Shown: piece after piece, positions 38,498 to 45,679 of the stretch
How positions within the stretch are numbered: position 1 is the first letter of the stretch
Layout: each line of letters begins with the position of its first letter
Assembly: GCF_014145455.1 (NCBI RefSeq)
Contig: NZ_JACIVB010000017.1
Span: 142,281-206,280 of the forward strand
Length of the DNA: 64,000 nt
DNA from: Limosilactobacillus rudii
Lineage (GTDB): Bacteria > Bacillota > Bacilli > Lactobacillales > Lactobacillaceae
Direction: 5' to 3'
The notes under the pieces: model-generated
The model's database searches: none
What the model was told of the DNA's origin: nothing
The model's input: the letters and a program-made list of their open reading frames with translations, nothing else
Translations under genes and position numbers: made by a program

Positions 38498-38809
38498 GAA
38501 ACAAGATGCCGGGCATAAATATCTTGGTGATTTGCACCTAAATTTGCAGAATTAAACGATGACGTTCTATTTGGTGAAATCTGGTCTCGTGAAAAGAAAT
38601 TAAGCCCTCATGATCGTAGTATGATAACGGTATCGGCGTTAATTACAAAAGGCGCCTTTGCTCAGTTGTCCAATCACATAAAACTAGCTAAGCAGAATGG
38701 GGTTAGCAAGGATGAAATTGTTGAAATAATTACTCAGTTGGCATTCTATGTTGGCTGTCCAAATGCTTGGTCCGCGTTTAACATTGCCAAGAAAGTTTGG
38801 GCAGACTAG
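38489..38809 (+). pseudogene. Carboxymuconolactone decarboxylase-family gene with a frameshift
   Basis: ATG at 38489 starts MPKKQDAGHKYLGD in one frame. The rest (APKFAELNDDVLFGEIWSRE, then LSPHDRSMITVSALI, ending CPNAWSAFNIAKKVWAD) continues in another. The join is at 38531-38533, where one T of TTT seems missing. The protein would be about 107 residues, a CMD/AhpD-like redox protein. The family CxxC cysteine pair is not intact: one Cys is seen in YVGCPNAW. Either a recent mutation or a sequencing error. Confidence 0.8.
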
Positions 38810-38834
38810 GTCAAATGGAGATTTCTAAAAGCAG

Positions 38835-39276
38835 ATGACTGATCAAGAAACAAACATGGGTTCAAAAGAAGTGGCTAATTTTTTTGGCGTGTCGATTGAT
38901 GCTTTGCGTTTTTGTGAGCGAAGAGGAATTATTCCCCAAGTCAAACGAAATAAAAATGGTTATCAGGTTTATACAGATGTAGAACTCAACTGGTTGTATA
39001 TTGTTTTAAATCTAAAAGGGCAGGCCTTTCTTTAGGGTACAGTACCGTACGTACCTTAATGCAATTGAAACTCATCTAATGGCTCAATTAGTCTTGATAT
39101 ATAACAATGAGATATCTCCATTTGAAGATACGATTCAAGGAGCACTTAAACAATACCCTTATAGTAAAGAAACACTTTTAGCAGTTAGAGATGACCTTAT
39201 TAAACAATACGGTAAGAAATCACAATGTACTTTACTCTTTGACGAAATAATTAATAAACTTAATAAAATGTATTAA
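38835..39276 (+). pseudogene. Broken MerR-family regulator
   Basis: The 5' frame encodes MGSKEVANFFGVSIDALRFCERRGIIPQV and GYQVYTDVELNWLYIVLNLKGQ, a MerR winged helix in which the usual YYE is FCE. It stops at 39033-39035, with the coding sense continuing in another frame (TYLNAIETHLMAQLVLI onward) to a stop at 39274-39276. So at least one frameshift or small rearrangement separates the DNA-binding and C-terminal parts. It is the last gene of the operon with the MerR-type promoter at 37203. Confidence 0.75.
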
Positions 39277-39285
39277 AAGTCAATT

Positions 39286-39327
39286 CCTAGTGGTAGTTGC
39301 ACAATCTGCAATGACCACTAGGGATTT
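39286..39327 (+). terminator. Terminator after the broken MerR gene
   Basis: CCTAGTGGT (39286-39294) pairs with ACCACTAGG (39314-39322), with inner TTGCA/TGCAA pairing, followed by ATTTTTG. Confidence 0.8.
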
Positions 39328-39339
39328 TTGTCGTATAAT
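39311..39339 (+). promoter_or_regulatory. Promoter of the small RNA candidate
   Basis: ATGACC (39311-39316, 4 of 6 to consensus), 17 bases, then a perfect TATAAT (39334-39339). The -35 overlaps the stem of the preceding terminator. Confidence 0.5.
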
Positions 39340-39345
39340 AAAAAC

Positions 39346-39537
39346 CAACCAGTAGTTGGGATGCTTACCTCCACTGCTTATTGGCTAATATGACTACTTA
39401 AGAAGTAAGTAGACTAGTACGGCGAGGACGAGAACGCCCCACCATTTAAAACGGATGGAGTACACGGATAAGAATTAACCAGCTTATCTACTTGTATTCT
39501 TCTAGGGAGTCTTCACATTGAAGGCTCTTTTTTTTGC
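39346..39537 (+). ncRNA. Structured small RNA candidate, about 190 bases
   Basis: Between the promoter at 39311-39339 and the terminator at 39507-39535 no open frame is visible, but the sequence has many self-complementary segments: CCAAC/GTTGG, CTACTTA/TAAGTAG, GGCG/CGCC, CCAT/ATGG, GATAAG/CTTATC, and a GTAC pair that could close a multi-arm region. I recognise no riboswitch, 6S, tmRNA, SRP or T-box signature. CCAACTACTGGTTGG followed by TTTTT on the minus strand could also end an opposing RNA. The structures were found by eye. Confidence 0.45.
39507..39535 (+). terminator. Strong intrinsic terminator of the small RNA candidate
   Basis: GAGTCTTCA (39507-39515) pairs with TGAAGGCTC (39519-39527) over a three-base loop, followed by eight T residues. 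Confidence 0.85.
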
Positions 39538-39572
39538 TATTAATGTAAAGTTGAAATTATGATTCACATTTG

Positions 39573-39609
39573 TTGAAATATAATCATGTCGTATGTATAG
39601 TATGATTAT
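39573..39609 (+). promoter_or_regulatory. Promoter and operator of the first toxin-antitoxin module
   Basis: TTGAAA (39573-39578), 17 bases, TATAGT (39596-39601). The inverted repeat ATAATCAT (39580-39587) and ATGATTAT (39602-39609) brackets the -10, and another TGATTAT copy lies over the ribosome site. Such repeats are the usual antitoxin autoregulation sites. Confidence 0.65.
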
Positions 39610-39624
39610 GAGGTGATTATCATA

Positions 39625-39903
39625 ATGAATACGATAGCAAGAAAAAATAAAAGAGTTCAAGTTAATGTAGAACGTAATTTAGCTAACGAAGCAGAAGATG
39701 TTATGGAAGAACTCGGCCTTAATCCAACGGTGGTAATTAATGCTTTATATAAAGAAATTGTTGCAACAGGCCGAATTCCACTTAGTTTTAGTTTAACTCC
39801 AGATCAGCTAGCAGCTCTAAAGATTCGTCTATTATCAAAGAATAAGCCAGAAAAAGAAATTAATAGTGAAGAAGATATGAAGGAGTTCTTTGATGAAGAC
39901 TAA
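39625..39903 (+). CDS. RelB/DinJ-family antitoxin
   Basis: The 92-residue protein is a ribbon-helix-helix antitoxin. RKNKRVQVNVERNLANEAEDVMEELGLNP is the DNA-binding strand and helix, and VVINALYKEIVATGRIPLSFSL is the DinJ pattern. The C-terminal acidic region would wrap the toxin. ATG 39625 follows a GAGGTG; the GTG at 39613 lies in the operator. It overlaps the toxin gene by 11 bases. The partner is not a YafQ/RelE but a PemK/MazF-like protein. Confidence 0.85.
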   Translation: MNTIARKNKRVQVNVERNLANEAEDVMEELGLNPTVVINALYKEIVATGRIPLSFSLTPDQLAALKIRLLSKNKPEKEINSEEDMKEFFDED

Positions 39904-40213
39904 CGATATTTCGACTGCCTTTGTTTCATGGCCCGGTGGAGGCAAAAGGCGACCAATTTATATTATTTCAGATGAAAATAATAAGGTTCGTTTCTATAAA
40001 ATTACTTCAAAATATGATAATAAGTCACCAAAAATAAAGAAACATTATTTTAAGATTAATCAATGGTCAGCAGCTGGTTTAAACAAGCAATCTTATATTG
40101 ATACAATCACAGTAGGTAAAATTGATAAGAGTAAATTTGACTTAGAAGTAATTGGAAAATTAACTAGACAAGACGCTGAAAGGTTAATTGCATTTTTAAG
40201 CAATCAAAATTAA
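39893..40213 (+). CDS. PemK/MazF-like toxin
   Basis: The 106-residue protein has FVSWPGGGKRRPIYIISDENN, the beta-barrel opening of MazF/PemK endoribonucleases, with conserved Arg-Arg-Pro. SYIDTITVGKIDKSKF then fits the second half, where the family has a conserved Asp/Thr strand. Such toxins cut mRNA at short sequences. AAGGAG in the antitoxin end gives good spacing to ATG 39893. The pairing with a DinJ-type antitoxin is unusual. Assignment as toxin rests on gene order and fold signature. Confidence 0.75.
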   Translation: MKTNDISTAFVSWPGGGKRRPIYIISDENNKVRFYKITSKYDNKSPKIKKHYFKINQWSAAGLNKQSYIDTITVGKIDKSKFDLEVIGKLTRQDAERLIAFLSNQN

Positions 40214-40255
40214 TTATGATATACTGATTAAAAGTTAAGATTGAGTGGTACAAAA

Positions 40256-40287
40256 TAACCCAGCACTTCTTATGAGGTGTCGGGTTA
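40256..40287 (+). terminator. Hairpin after the first toxin-antitoxin module
   Basis: TAACCCAGCAC (40256-40266) pairs with GTGTCGGGTTA (40277-40287) with two mismatches; T residues follow weakly. From 40288 to 40418 nothing else is recognised. Confidence 0.5.
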
Positions 40288-40418
40288 CTTAATAAAGGGG
40301 GCGAAAAGGGGAATATTATTTGATAACCCTAATTGATTCCATATAATCAAACGAAAAGTTTCTTCTATTATATATAGCCAATTCTGACTATATTTGATTA
40401 TGTTTAATTAAGCGCCTA

Positions 40419-41120
40419 AACTATCAAGGTGAATATCTTCGCTTTACTAATGCTAACTGGGCGCTAGTTAAAATTCCTGGACAGCCATCTGACTACACCG
40501 ACGAACAATTGAATGACCTCTTGACTTTAGCTGATGTGATGGCAACTGGTTACCATGCTGCCGCAAGTGCTGAAGTTAAAGAAGGTGATACCGTAGCGGT
40601 TATTGGTGACGGTGCTGTTGGCTTATGTGGTGTAATCGGTGCTAAGCTGCGCGGTGCAAAACGGATTATTTCTCTTAGCCATCATGAAGACCGGGCAAAA
40701 CTTACCAGAGAATTTGGGGCTACTGATATTGTTGCGGAGCGGAGTGATGATGCTGTTAAAAAGGTAATGGAACTGACAGATGGTAATGGTGTCGATGCCG
40801 TCCTTGAATGTGTTGGTGCAGTTTCAGCCATTGAACAAGCTGGTCAGTTAGCTCGTCCTGGTACGATTATCGGTCGAGTTGGGGTACCTCAAACTGAACC
40901 AGCATCGAACGCATTGTTCTGGAAGAACATTGGTCTTCGTGGCGGGATTGCCCCGGTCACTACTTATGACCGCAAAGTCCTGCTTGATGCTGTATTAAAG
41001 GGCAAGATTCATCCAGGAAAGTTTTTCACAAAGCGGTTTGACCTTGATAATATTCAGAAGGCTTATGAAGCAATGGATAAGCGTGAAGTAATCAAGTCAT
41101 TGGTAATTGTAAGTGAATAG
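40419..41120 (+). pseudogene. 5'-truncated zinc alcohol dehydrogenase
   Basis: From 40419 the frame reads NYQGEYLRFTNANWALVKIP and continues through GDGAVGLCGVIGAK to the normal end. It is a close paralog of the enzyme at 33338 but lacks its first 115 or so residues, including the catalytic Cys, GHE and all four structural cysteines. No upstream start or ribosome site replaces them. Inactive as an alcohol dehydrogenase. The truncation point lies just after the first toxin-antitoxin module. Confidence 0.85.
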
Positions 41121-41171
41121 GTCTCCTAATTGTTCAAATTGTACTGTCATTATTACTTTTAATATCTTAAT

Positions 41172-41208
41172 TCATAGCCATTATACCATATTGGTATAAT
41201 GGCTATGA
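41172..41208. promoter_or_regulatory. 17-bp perfect inverted repeat with outward extended -10 motifs, operator of the HigBA-like module
   Basis: Arms 41172-41188 and 41192-41208 are exact reverse complements around TAT. The sequence carries TGGTATAAT on both strands (plus at 41192-41200, minus at 41188-41180). The plus copy should drive the toxin-antitoxin genes; the repeat is the likely antitoxin operator. Confidence 0.75.
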
Positions 41209-41217
41209 GGTGAACTA

Positions 41218-41541
41218 ATGGAATACTTTGCTGAAACTAAAAAACTAACAAAAATACTAAATGATCCTAAGCTTATTCTTAAGTATTATGGAAAAGCTCG
41301 TGCAAAGCGAATCCTAGCTCGCCTAGATGAATTTGATGCTGCACAAAACTTAAGCCAAATTCCTTCAGATCCACCTCCGCGATGCTATCCATTAAAGGGT
41401 AATCTTGAAGGAAAATTTGCTGTTGATATTAGTGGCAACTATCGAATGATTTTTGAAGGTTATGATAAAAGGGATTGTTTATCTACAGACAAATCGGAAA
41501 TTGTAACTATCCAAATTACTAGCATTGAAGATTATCACTAA
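41218..41541 (+). CDS. higB: HigB-like (RelE superfamily) toxin
   Basis: The 107-residue protein fits RelE/HigB killer toxins: a basic helical start (LILKYYGKARAKRILARLDEF), PRCYPLKGNLEGKFAVDISGNYRMIFEGYD with the conserved LKGNLEGKFAVDISGNYRMIF core, and EIVTIQITSIEDYH at the end. HigB toxins cut mRNA on the ribosome. It comes before the antitoxin, the usual higBA order. GAGGTG lies before the ATG, within the inverted repeat's edge. Confidence 0.85.
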   Translation: MEYFAETKKLTKILNDPKLILKYYGKARAKRILARLDEFDAAQNLSQIPSDPPPRCYPLKGNLEGKFAVDISGNYRMIFEGYDKRDCLSTDKSEIVTIQITSIEDYH

Positions 41542-41544
41542 GAA

Positions 41545-41895
41545 ATGGAGCTGATGAATTTGTTACATCGTGAAAATAAAGTTAAACAATACCACACCAG
41601 CTCAGCTGCAGATTTGCTTAAAGAAGTAATGGATTACTACGACATTACACAAGCAGATCTTGCTAAGAGAATTGGTGTAAGTCAAAAAAATATTTCTGAT
41701 ATTCTTAATCGTAAGCGTTACCTAACAGCAGTTTTAGCTATTCGCATAGAAAAGGTTATGGGAATTTCTAGCAAACTATTATTATCTTTAGACTCTAACT
41801 ATAAACTTCAATTGGCTAAGAAAGATTCTAATACAGCTAATAAGGAAGCTTCTTCACCATTATTTCTTCAAAGATATAGCTGGGTAACCGCCTAG
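41545..41895 (+). CDS. higA: HigA-like XRE-family antitoxin
   Basis: The protein has an XRE helix-turn-helix, YYDITQADLAKRIGVSQKNISDILNRKRYLTAVLAIRIEK (about residues 31-70), as in HigA. It should bind HigB and the repeat at 41172. The start is uncertain: ATG 41545, ATG 41554 or TTG 41560 (the last has best spacing from TGGAG). Length is up to 116 residues. It follows the toxin stop by three bases. Confidence 0.85.
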   Translation: MELMNLLHRENKVKQYHTSSAADLLKEVMDYYDITQADLAKRIGVSQKNISDILNRKRYLTAVLAIRIEKVMGISSKLLLSLDSNYKLQLAKKDSNTANKEASSPLFLQRYSWVTA

Positions 41896-42044
41896 TACGT
41901 ATAAACTATAAGTAAAGGAAGAGATATTTTAATGAGTGAAGCAGAAGAACTAAAAGAATTTAAGCAAAAACTTTACTGAAAGCCAAATTACAAAATCAGG
42001 AAATAAAGATTGCCTTTGCAAAAAATTAGTGGAAATATGCAATC

Positions 42045-42082
42045 GGGAGGTGAACACGTAATGTGTACCCTCCCTCTTTTTT
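42045..42082 (+). terminator. Terminator after the HigBA-like module
   Basis: GGGAGG-TGAACAC (42045-42057) pairs with GTGTA-CCCTCCC (42063-42074) followed by TCTTTTTT. The 185-base gap before it also holds a short AUG frame (41932-41979) with a helical coiled-coil look that may be eroded coding DNA. Confidence 0.75.
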
Positions 42083-42620
42083 ATAGGATCTGATATTTTA
42101 ATCGTGGCAATTGATCTTTTGTTAATAGTTGCTGGTATTCTGCAGCCCGTTTTTGTAATTCGGGATCCGTAATATAAATTCCACCGTCAGTAATGAAAGG
42201 CTGAAGAATTGTCATTCGAGTTGTTGCAAAGGTTGCAAAGAGGGGCAATAGATATTCATTAATTGTATGATTTTGGACCGATCCCGGCTGGTAGTCGCTT
42301 AAACGGGCGCCGGTACTGACCGCAATTAAAATTTCTTTATTATCTAGGGCATGACCTTTACTACCATAAGCCCAGCCGTGCTCTAGGACAAGGTCTTCCC
42401 ACTTTTTCATTAGTGGTGGAACACTATACCAGTACATTGGAAATTGAAGGACAATTCGGTCAATTTTGCTTAAAGCTTCCTGTTCTTGATGAATATCAAT
42501 ATTGCCATCGGGGTATAAACCATAAATATTGCGAACCTCGGTATTAGCGTTATTTATTAAGGCGGCATTGATTAGTGACTCTTTAAGATTGGGGTGGAAT
42601 AAGAAAATTGTCGTTTTCAT
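42081..42620 (-). CDS. NAD(P)H dehydrogenase (quinone), flavodoxin fold
   Basis: A 179-residue protein of the MdaB/KefF type. FPMYWYSVPPLMKKWEDLVLEHGWAYG is the family core (the Trp-Tyr-rich quinone/FMN region). It probably reduces quinones by two electrons, avoiding radicals. Start ATG 42620 with AAGGGAC nine bases upstream is preferred over ATG 42638. It is divergent from the MerR gene at 42889, and a paralog lies at 43312. It has a MerR-type promoter of its own. Confidence 0.9.
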   Translation of the reverse strand: MKTTIFLFHPNLKESLINAALINNANTEVRNIYGLYPDGNIDIHQEQEALSKIDRIVLQFPMYWYSVPPLMKKWEDLVLEHGWAYGSKGHALDNKEILIAVSTGARLSDYQPGSVQNHTINEYLLPLFATFATTRMTILQPFITDGGIYITDPELQKRAAEYQQLLTKDQLPRLKYQIL

Positions 42621-42662
42621 AATAATTTGTCCCTTCATTGATTTTAAATAGCTTTAACCGTA

Positions 42663-42694
42663 ATGATAAAGTATCCTCTAACGTTATAGTCAAG
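42663..42694 (-). promoter_or_regulatory. MerR-type promoter of the minus-strand quinone reductase
   Basis: On the minus strand TTGACT (42694-42689), a 20-base spacer and TATCAT (42668-42663). A weak dyad with TAT/ATA ends lies inside. The spacer length suggests MerR control, though the dyad is imperfect. Confidence 0.5.
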
Positions 42695-42763
42695 TAATAA
42701 TCTTAATGAAGGTGTGTTTTACGATGGATTATGACCGAATTACATCAACCATAAATTTTTATC

Positions 42764-42794
42764 TTGACTTGTAGTTAACTCCAAGTGCTATTTT
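42764..42794 (+). promoter_or_regulatory. MerR-type promoter of the MerR-quinone reductase operon
   Basis: TTGACT (42764-42769), 19 bases, TATTTT (42789-42794). The spacer has a dyad centred on GTTAAC (ACTTGTAGTT and AACTCCAAGT, 42767-42776 and 42777-42786, one mismatch). It resembles the AdhR-type site (CTTGACTTGGAGTTAACTCC-like) known in Bacillus. Confidence 0.75.
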
Positions 42795-42888
42795 AAATCT
42801 AGACAATGAATACGCACGGAAAAAGTTAGTGCTACTTAGGTCAATACTATCGGAATTTGGGAACAAAATATGCGTGAGGATAGATAAA

Positions 42889-43296
42889 ATGGCAGATCTT
42901 ACAATTACTGGCGTTAGTCAGAAATATAATATTAAAGCGGACACGTTACGCTATTATGAACGGATCGGTTTAATTCCTGAGGTTCCGCGTAATAGTCATG
43001 GTAATCGTTACTATAATGATGGAATGCAAGGCTGGATTGAAATGATTGTTTGCTTGCGACATTCCGGGGTTACAATTGAAAAGTTATTGGATTATGTTGG
43101 GATGTTAAAGCAAGGTGATTCAACCCTAGGACCTCGTGAGGAATTACTAAAAGAACAATTGAGTGAATTAAAGAAGAAACGCTTTAATTTAAATCGTTCT
43201 ATCAGGCGACTGGAACACAAGATTAGTCTGTATGATTCTGGAGAAATCAAAAAGGGCAAAAGCTATTTTGAAGAATATAAAATTATGGATGATTAA
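42889..43296 (+). CDS. MerR-family regulator (AdhR/NmlR-like)
   Basis: ITGVSQKYNIKADTLRYYERIGLIPEVPRNSHGNRYYND is a MerR winged helix with the YYE motif. A coiled-coil C-terminal half follows (about residues 75-120: EELLKEQLSELKKKRFNLNRSIRRLEHKI). ATG 42889 follows GTGAGGA at eight bases; a longer frame starting at 42829 lacks this. It has 135 residues and no clear metal-binding Cys, so it probably senses aldehydes or quinones. It heads an operon and probably also controls the divergent gene. Confidence 0.9.
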   Translation: MADLTITGVSQKYNIKADTLRYYERIGLIPEVPRNSHGNRYYNDGMQGWIEMIVCLRHSGVTIEKLLDYVGMLKQGDSTLGPREELLKEQLSELKKKRFNLNRSIRRLEHKISLYDSGEIKKGKSYFEEYKIMDD

Positions 43297-43311
43297 CTGG
43301 AGGTTTTATTA

Positions 43312-43848
43312 ATGACGACAACGGTATTACTTTTTCATCCGCACTTAGATCAATCGCGGGTTAACAAGGCGTTAGCGGGTGCCTTGGATGATGACATTGA
43401 AGTTCGTGATATGTATAAGCTCTACCCAGACTTTAAGATTGACGTTGCCACTGAACAAAAGGTTTTGACTGATAGTGACCGAATTGTGATTCAATTCCCC
43501 ATGTATTGGTACAGCTCCCCAGCTTTACTGAAGCAGTGGGAAGATGATGTTTATGAGCATGGTTGGGCCTATGGTTCTGACGGTGATAAATTGCATGGCA
43601 AGGAATTAATTATTGCAGTTTCACCAGGTGCTAATAATTATGGTCGGCAGGGCTTTGCGCAATATACGATTCATGAATTATTACGACCATTTCAGGCAAC
43701 TAGTCGCTTAATTGGAACAAAATTTATTAAGCCATTTATTACCATTGGTGCATCAAGCATTACTGATGATGCTTTGCAACAACGAGCTACTGAGTATAAC
43801 GAATACCTTCACCAAGACTCGTTACCAATACTTAATGACTTTGAATAA
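43312..43848 (+). CDS. NAD(P)H dehydrogenase (quinone), flavodoxin fold, second copy
   Basis: A paralog of the enzyme at 42081, with FPMYWYSSPALLKQWEDDVYEHGWAYG and 178 residues. It lies 15 bases after MerR and 13 bases before a YciI-like gene, so they share a MerR-type operon. The two copies differ along their lengths, so they are probably old duplicates with different substrates. Confidence 0.9.
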   Translation: MTTTVLLFHPHLDQSRVNKALAGALDDDIEVRDMYKLYPDFKIDVATEQKVLTDSDRIVIQFPMYWYSSPALLKQWEDDVYEHGWAYGSDGDKLHGKELIIAVSPGANNYGRQGFAQYTIHELLRPFQATSRLIGTKFIKPFITIGASSITDDALQQRATEYNEYLHQDSLPILNDFE

Positions 43849-43861
43849 GGAGGCAGATCAA

Positions 43862-44146
43862 ATGTATCTAATTAATATCAAAATCAATCCCAAAACTAAA
43901 ATTAATGACGAAAAAATGGCTGCTCATCGTCAATGGTTTAAACAGCAATTTGATGCCGGCAAGTTTTTGATAGTTGGTCCTTCTAAGTCGGTTCCTGCTT
44001 CGGGAATTATTATTGCGAAGGCTGATTCACGCGCTGAATTAGACCAATTACTTGCTAAAGATACCTTTTATCCTGGTGAAGCTACTTATGATGTCAATGA
44101 ATTTGCGGCTAAACTGGTTAGTAACAAAATTGAGTCAGAACATTAG
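43862..44146 (+). CDS. YciI-family protein
   Basis: The ATG at 43862 follows AAGGAGG; a longer frame from 43712 overlaps the upstream gene and is not real. The 94-residue protein has a dimeric alpha-beta barrel layout: MYLINIKINPKTKINDEKMAAHRQWFKQQFDAG, then FLIVGPSKSVPASGIIIAKA and FYPGEATYDVNEF. The conserved His (HRQWF) is the proposed catalytic residue in YciI. Function in this operon is probably redox or dechlorination-like but not proven. Confidence 0.8.
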   Translation: MYLINIKINPKTKINDEKMAAHRQWFKQQFDAGKFLIVGPSKSVPASGIIIAKADSRAELDQLLAKDTFYPGEATYDVNEFAAKLVSNKIESEH

Positions 44147-44187
44147 TCTTGAGTTAGCAAGCAAGATGACAAAAGAGGGCAATCTTT

Positions 44188-45192
44188 ATGAAGTATAGTT
44201 ATATTCCAACCACTCAGATCAGAATTTCTAAGTTAGCAGTTGGTGGAATGAGTTTTGGTAATCCAGCAATGAAGACATATCGTTGGATCCTTGACGAAAA
44301 TCACACTGATGAAATGGTTCAACATGCATTGAATTTAGGAATAAATTTCTTCGATACTGCAAATGTTTATGGTGCGGGAACTAGTGAAACTTTTATTGGC
44401 AATTCACTAAAAAAACATCATATTCCACGCGAAAAGGTTGTTTTAGCTAGTAAAGTTTATTTCAATCTCGGGCGCCTTTCGAAAGACGCTATTAATCGCG
44501 AAATTGATGGAACGTTAAAACGCCTACAGACAGATTATTTGGATTTGTACATTATCCATCGTTTTGACTATGAACATCCAATTGAAGAAACCATGGAAGC
44601 CCTTAACAATCTAGTTAAAGAAGGAAAAGTCCGTGCACTAGGCGCTTCTGCTATGTACGGTTACCAATTTCAAAATATGCAACACGTTGCCGAAAAAAAT
44701 AATTGGAAGCAATTTGTGGCAATGGAAAATCATTATAACTTGCTTTATCGGGAAGATGAACGCGAATTAATTCCAATTTGCAAGCAGGATGGGGTGATGT
44801 TAATGCCTTATAGTCCTCTTGCTGGTGGACATTTAACACGAGCATCCTGGCAGGGACAGTCGCAGCGAAGTAAAGTTGACACATCAGCAATGGCCAAGTA
44901 TGATCATGCAGAACAACAGGATTTCCCAATTGTTCAGCGAGTTGCCGAATTAGCAGATCGTCATCATGTTAAAATGGCGCAAATTGCCTTAGCTTGGGAG
45001 TGGGCTAAGGGAGTAACGGCGCCAATTGTCGGTGCAACAAAGGCCCAATATTTAGATGATGCAGTGGCCGCAATGGACATTCAGTTAACAAGCGATGAAG
45101 TTAAGTATCTAGATGAATTGTATACTGCCCACGAGATTGTCGGGGCTTTAGACCGTAATCCTACGGGAATGCTCCCGAAGGATGTTAAATAA
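44188..45192 (+). CDS. Aldo/keto reductase (AKR, YghZ/AKR14-like)
   Basis: A 334-residue AKR. INFFDTANVYGAGTSETFIG has the catalytic Asp and Tyr, LASKVYFN the Lys, LYIIHRFDYEHP the His, and GATKAQYLDDAV the cofactor loop. NADPH-dependent reduction of methylglyoxal or other aldehydes is typical. It is the fourth gene of the MerR operon. The last bases lie 13 before the ABM gene. Confidence 0.92.
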   Translation: MKYSYIPTTQIRISKLAVGGMSFGNPAMKTYRWILDENHTDEMVQHALNLGINFFDTANVYGAGTSETFIGNSLKKHHIPREKVVLASKVYFNLGRLSKDAINREIDGTLKRLQTDYLDLYIIHRFDYEHPIEETMEALNNLVKEGKVRALGASAMYGYQFQNMQHVAEKNNWKQFVAMENHYNLLYREDERELIPICKQDGVMLMPYSPLAGGHLTRASWQGQSQRSKVDTSAMAKYDHAEQQDFPIVQRVAELADRHHVKMAQIALAWEWAKGVTAPIVGATKAQYLDDAVAAMDIQLTSDEVKYLDELYTAHEIVGALDRNPTGMLPKDVK

Positions 45193-45205
45193 AGGAGAAA
45201 CGATA

Positions 45206-45532
45206 ATGAGTTTAACTGTTAATTTATATTACACTGGAAAAAACGGCAGTGCCCAGGCCTTCGTGAAGGAAATGGAAGAAAGTGGCATTGCTAACCGAAT
45301 CCGCCAAGAAAAGGGAAATGAGCGTTATGAGTATTTTCAGCCGCTAAATGATCCGGAAACCGTGATGTTAATTGATCGTTGGCATGACCAACAATCACTA
45401 GATGCCCATCACCATTCCCCAATGATGCAAGAATTAGCTAAGTTACGGGAAAAGTATGATTTGCATATGAAGGCCGAACGATACCAATCCGTTGATGGTG
45501 AGGCCAATGATGAGCAATATTTGAGGAAATAA
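45206..45532 (+). CDS. Antibiotic biosynthesis monooxygenase-domain (YgiN-like) protein
   Basis: A 108-residue ABM-fold protein. MSLTVNLYYTGKNGSAQAFVKEMEESGIANRIRQEKGNERYEYFQPLNDPETVMLIDRWHDQQSLDAHHHSPMMQEL shows the dimeric ferredoxin-like pattern with conserved His residues (HHHSPMM). YgiN-like enzymes act on quinols. ATG 45206 follows AAAGGAG; the earlier frame start at 45182 is not needed. It closes the MerR-quinone operon and is followed by a terminator. Confidence 0.82.
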   Translation: MSLTVNLYYTGKNGSAQAFVKEMEESGIANRIRQEKGNERYEYFQPLNDPETVMLIDRWHDQQSLDAHHHSPMMQELAKLREKYDLHMKAERYQSVDGEANDEQYLRK

Positions 45533-45596
45533 TTGCTTATTCGATATACTTTAAATGCAGTGTTTTGAATATTGTCCCGTTTAAATAATTAGTATT

Positions 45597-45642
45597 AAAG
45601 GAAACTAAGTCATCCTTTGTGGTGGAATAGTTTCCTTTTTTT
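45597..45642 (+). terminator. Terminator after the MerR-quinone operon
   Basis: AAAGGAAACTA (45597-45607) pairs with TAGTTTCCTTT (45628-45638), followed by T residues. Confidence 0.85.
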
Positions 45643-45679
45643 ATCGGGATAAAGTTTTTAAATGTGTCTGAAAGAGCTA

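Noticed and set aside
39346..39537. Type III toxin-antitoxin RNA or 6S/tmRNA
   Set aside because: No tandem repeats typical of type III antitoxins, the adjacent toxin has a protein antitoxin, and no tmRNA or 6S landmarks appear.
41932..42040. Possible insertion-sequence (IS3-type orfA) relic after the HigBA-like module
   Set aside because: Only a short coiled-coil-like frame with a frameshift is present; no inverted repeats or second orf. Similarity is too weak to claim.
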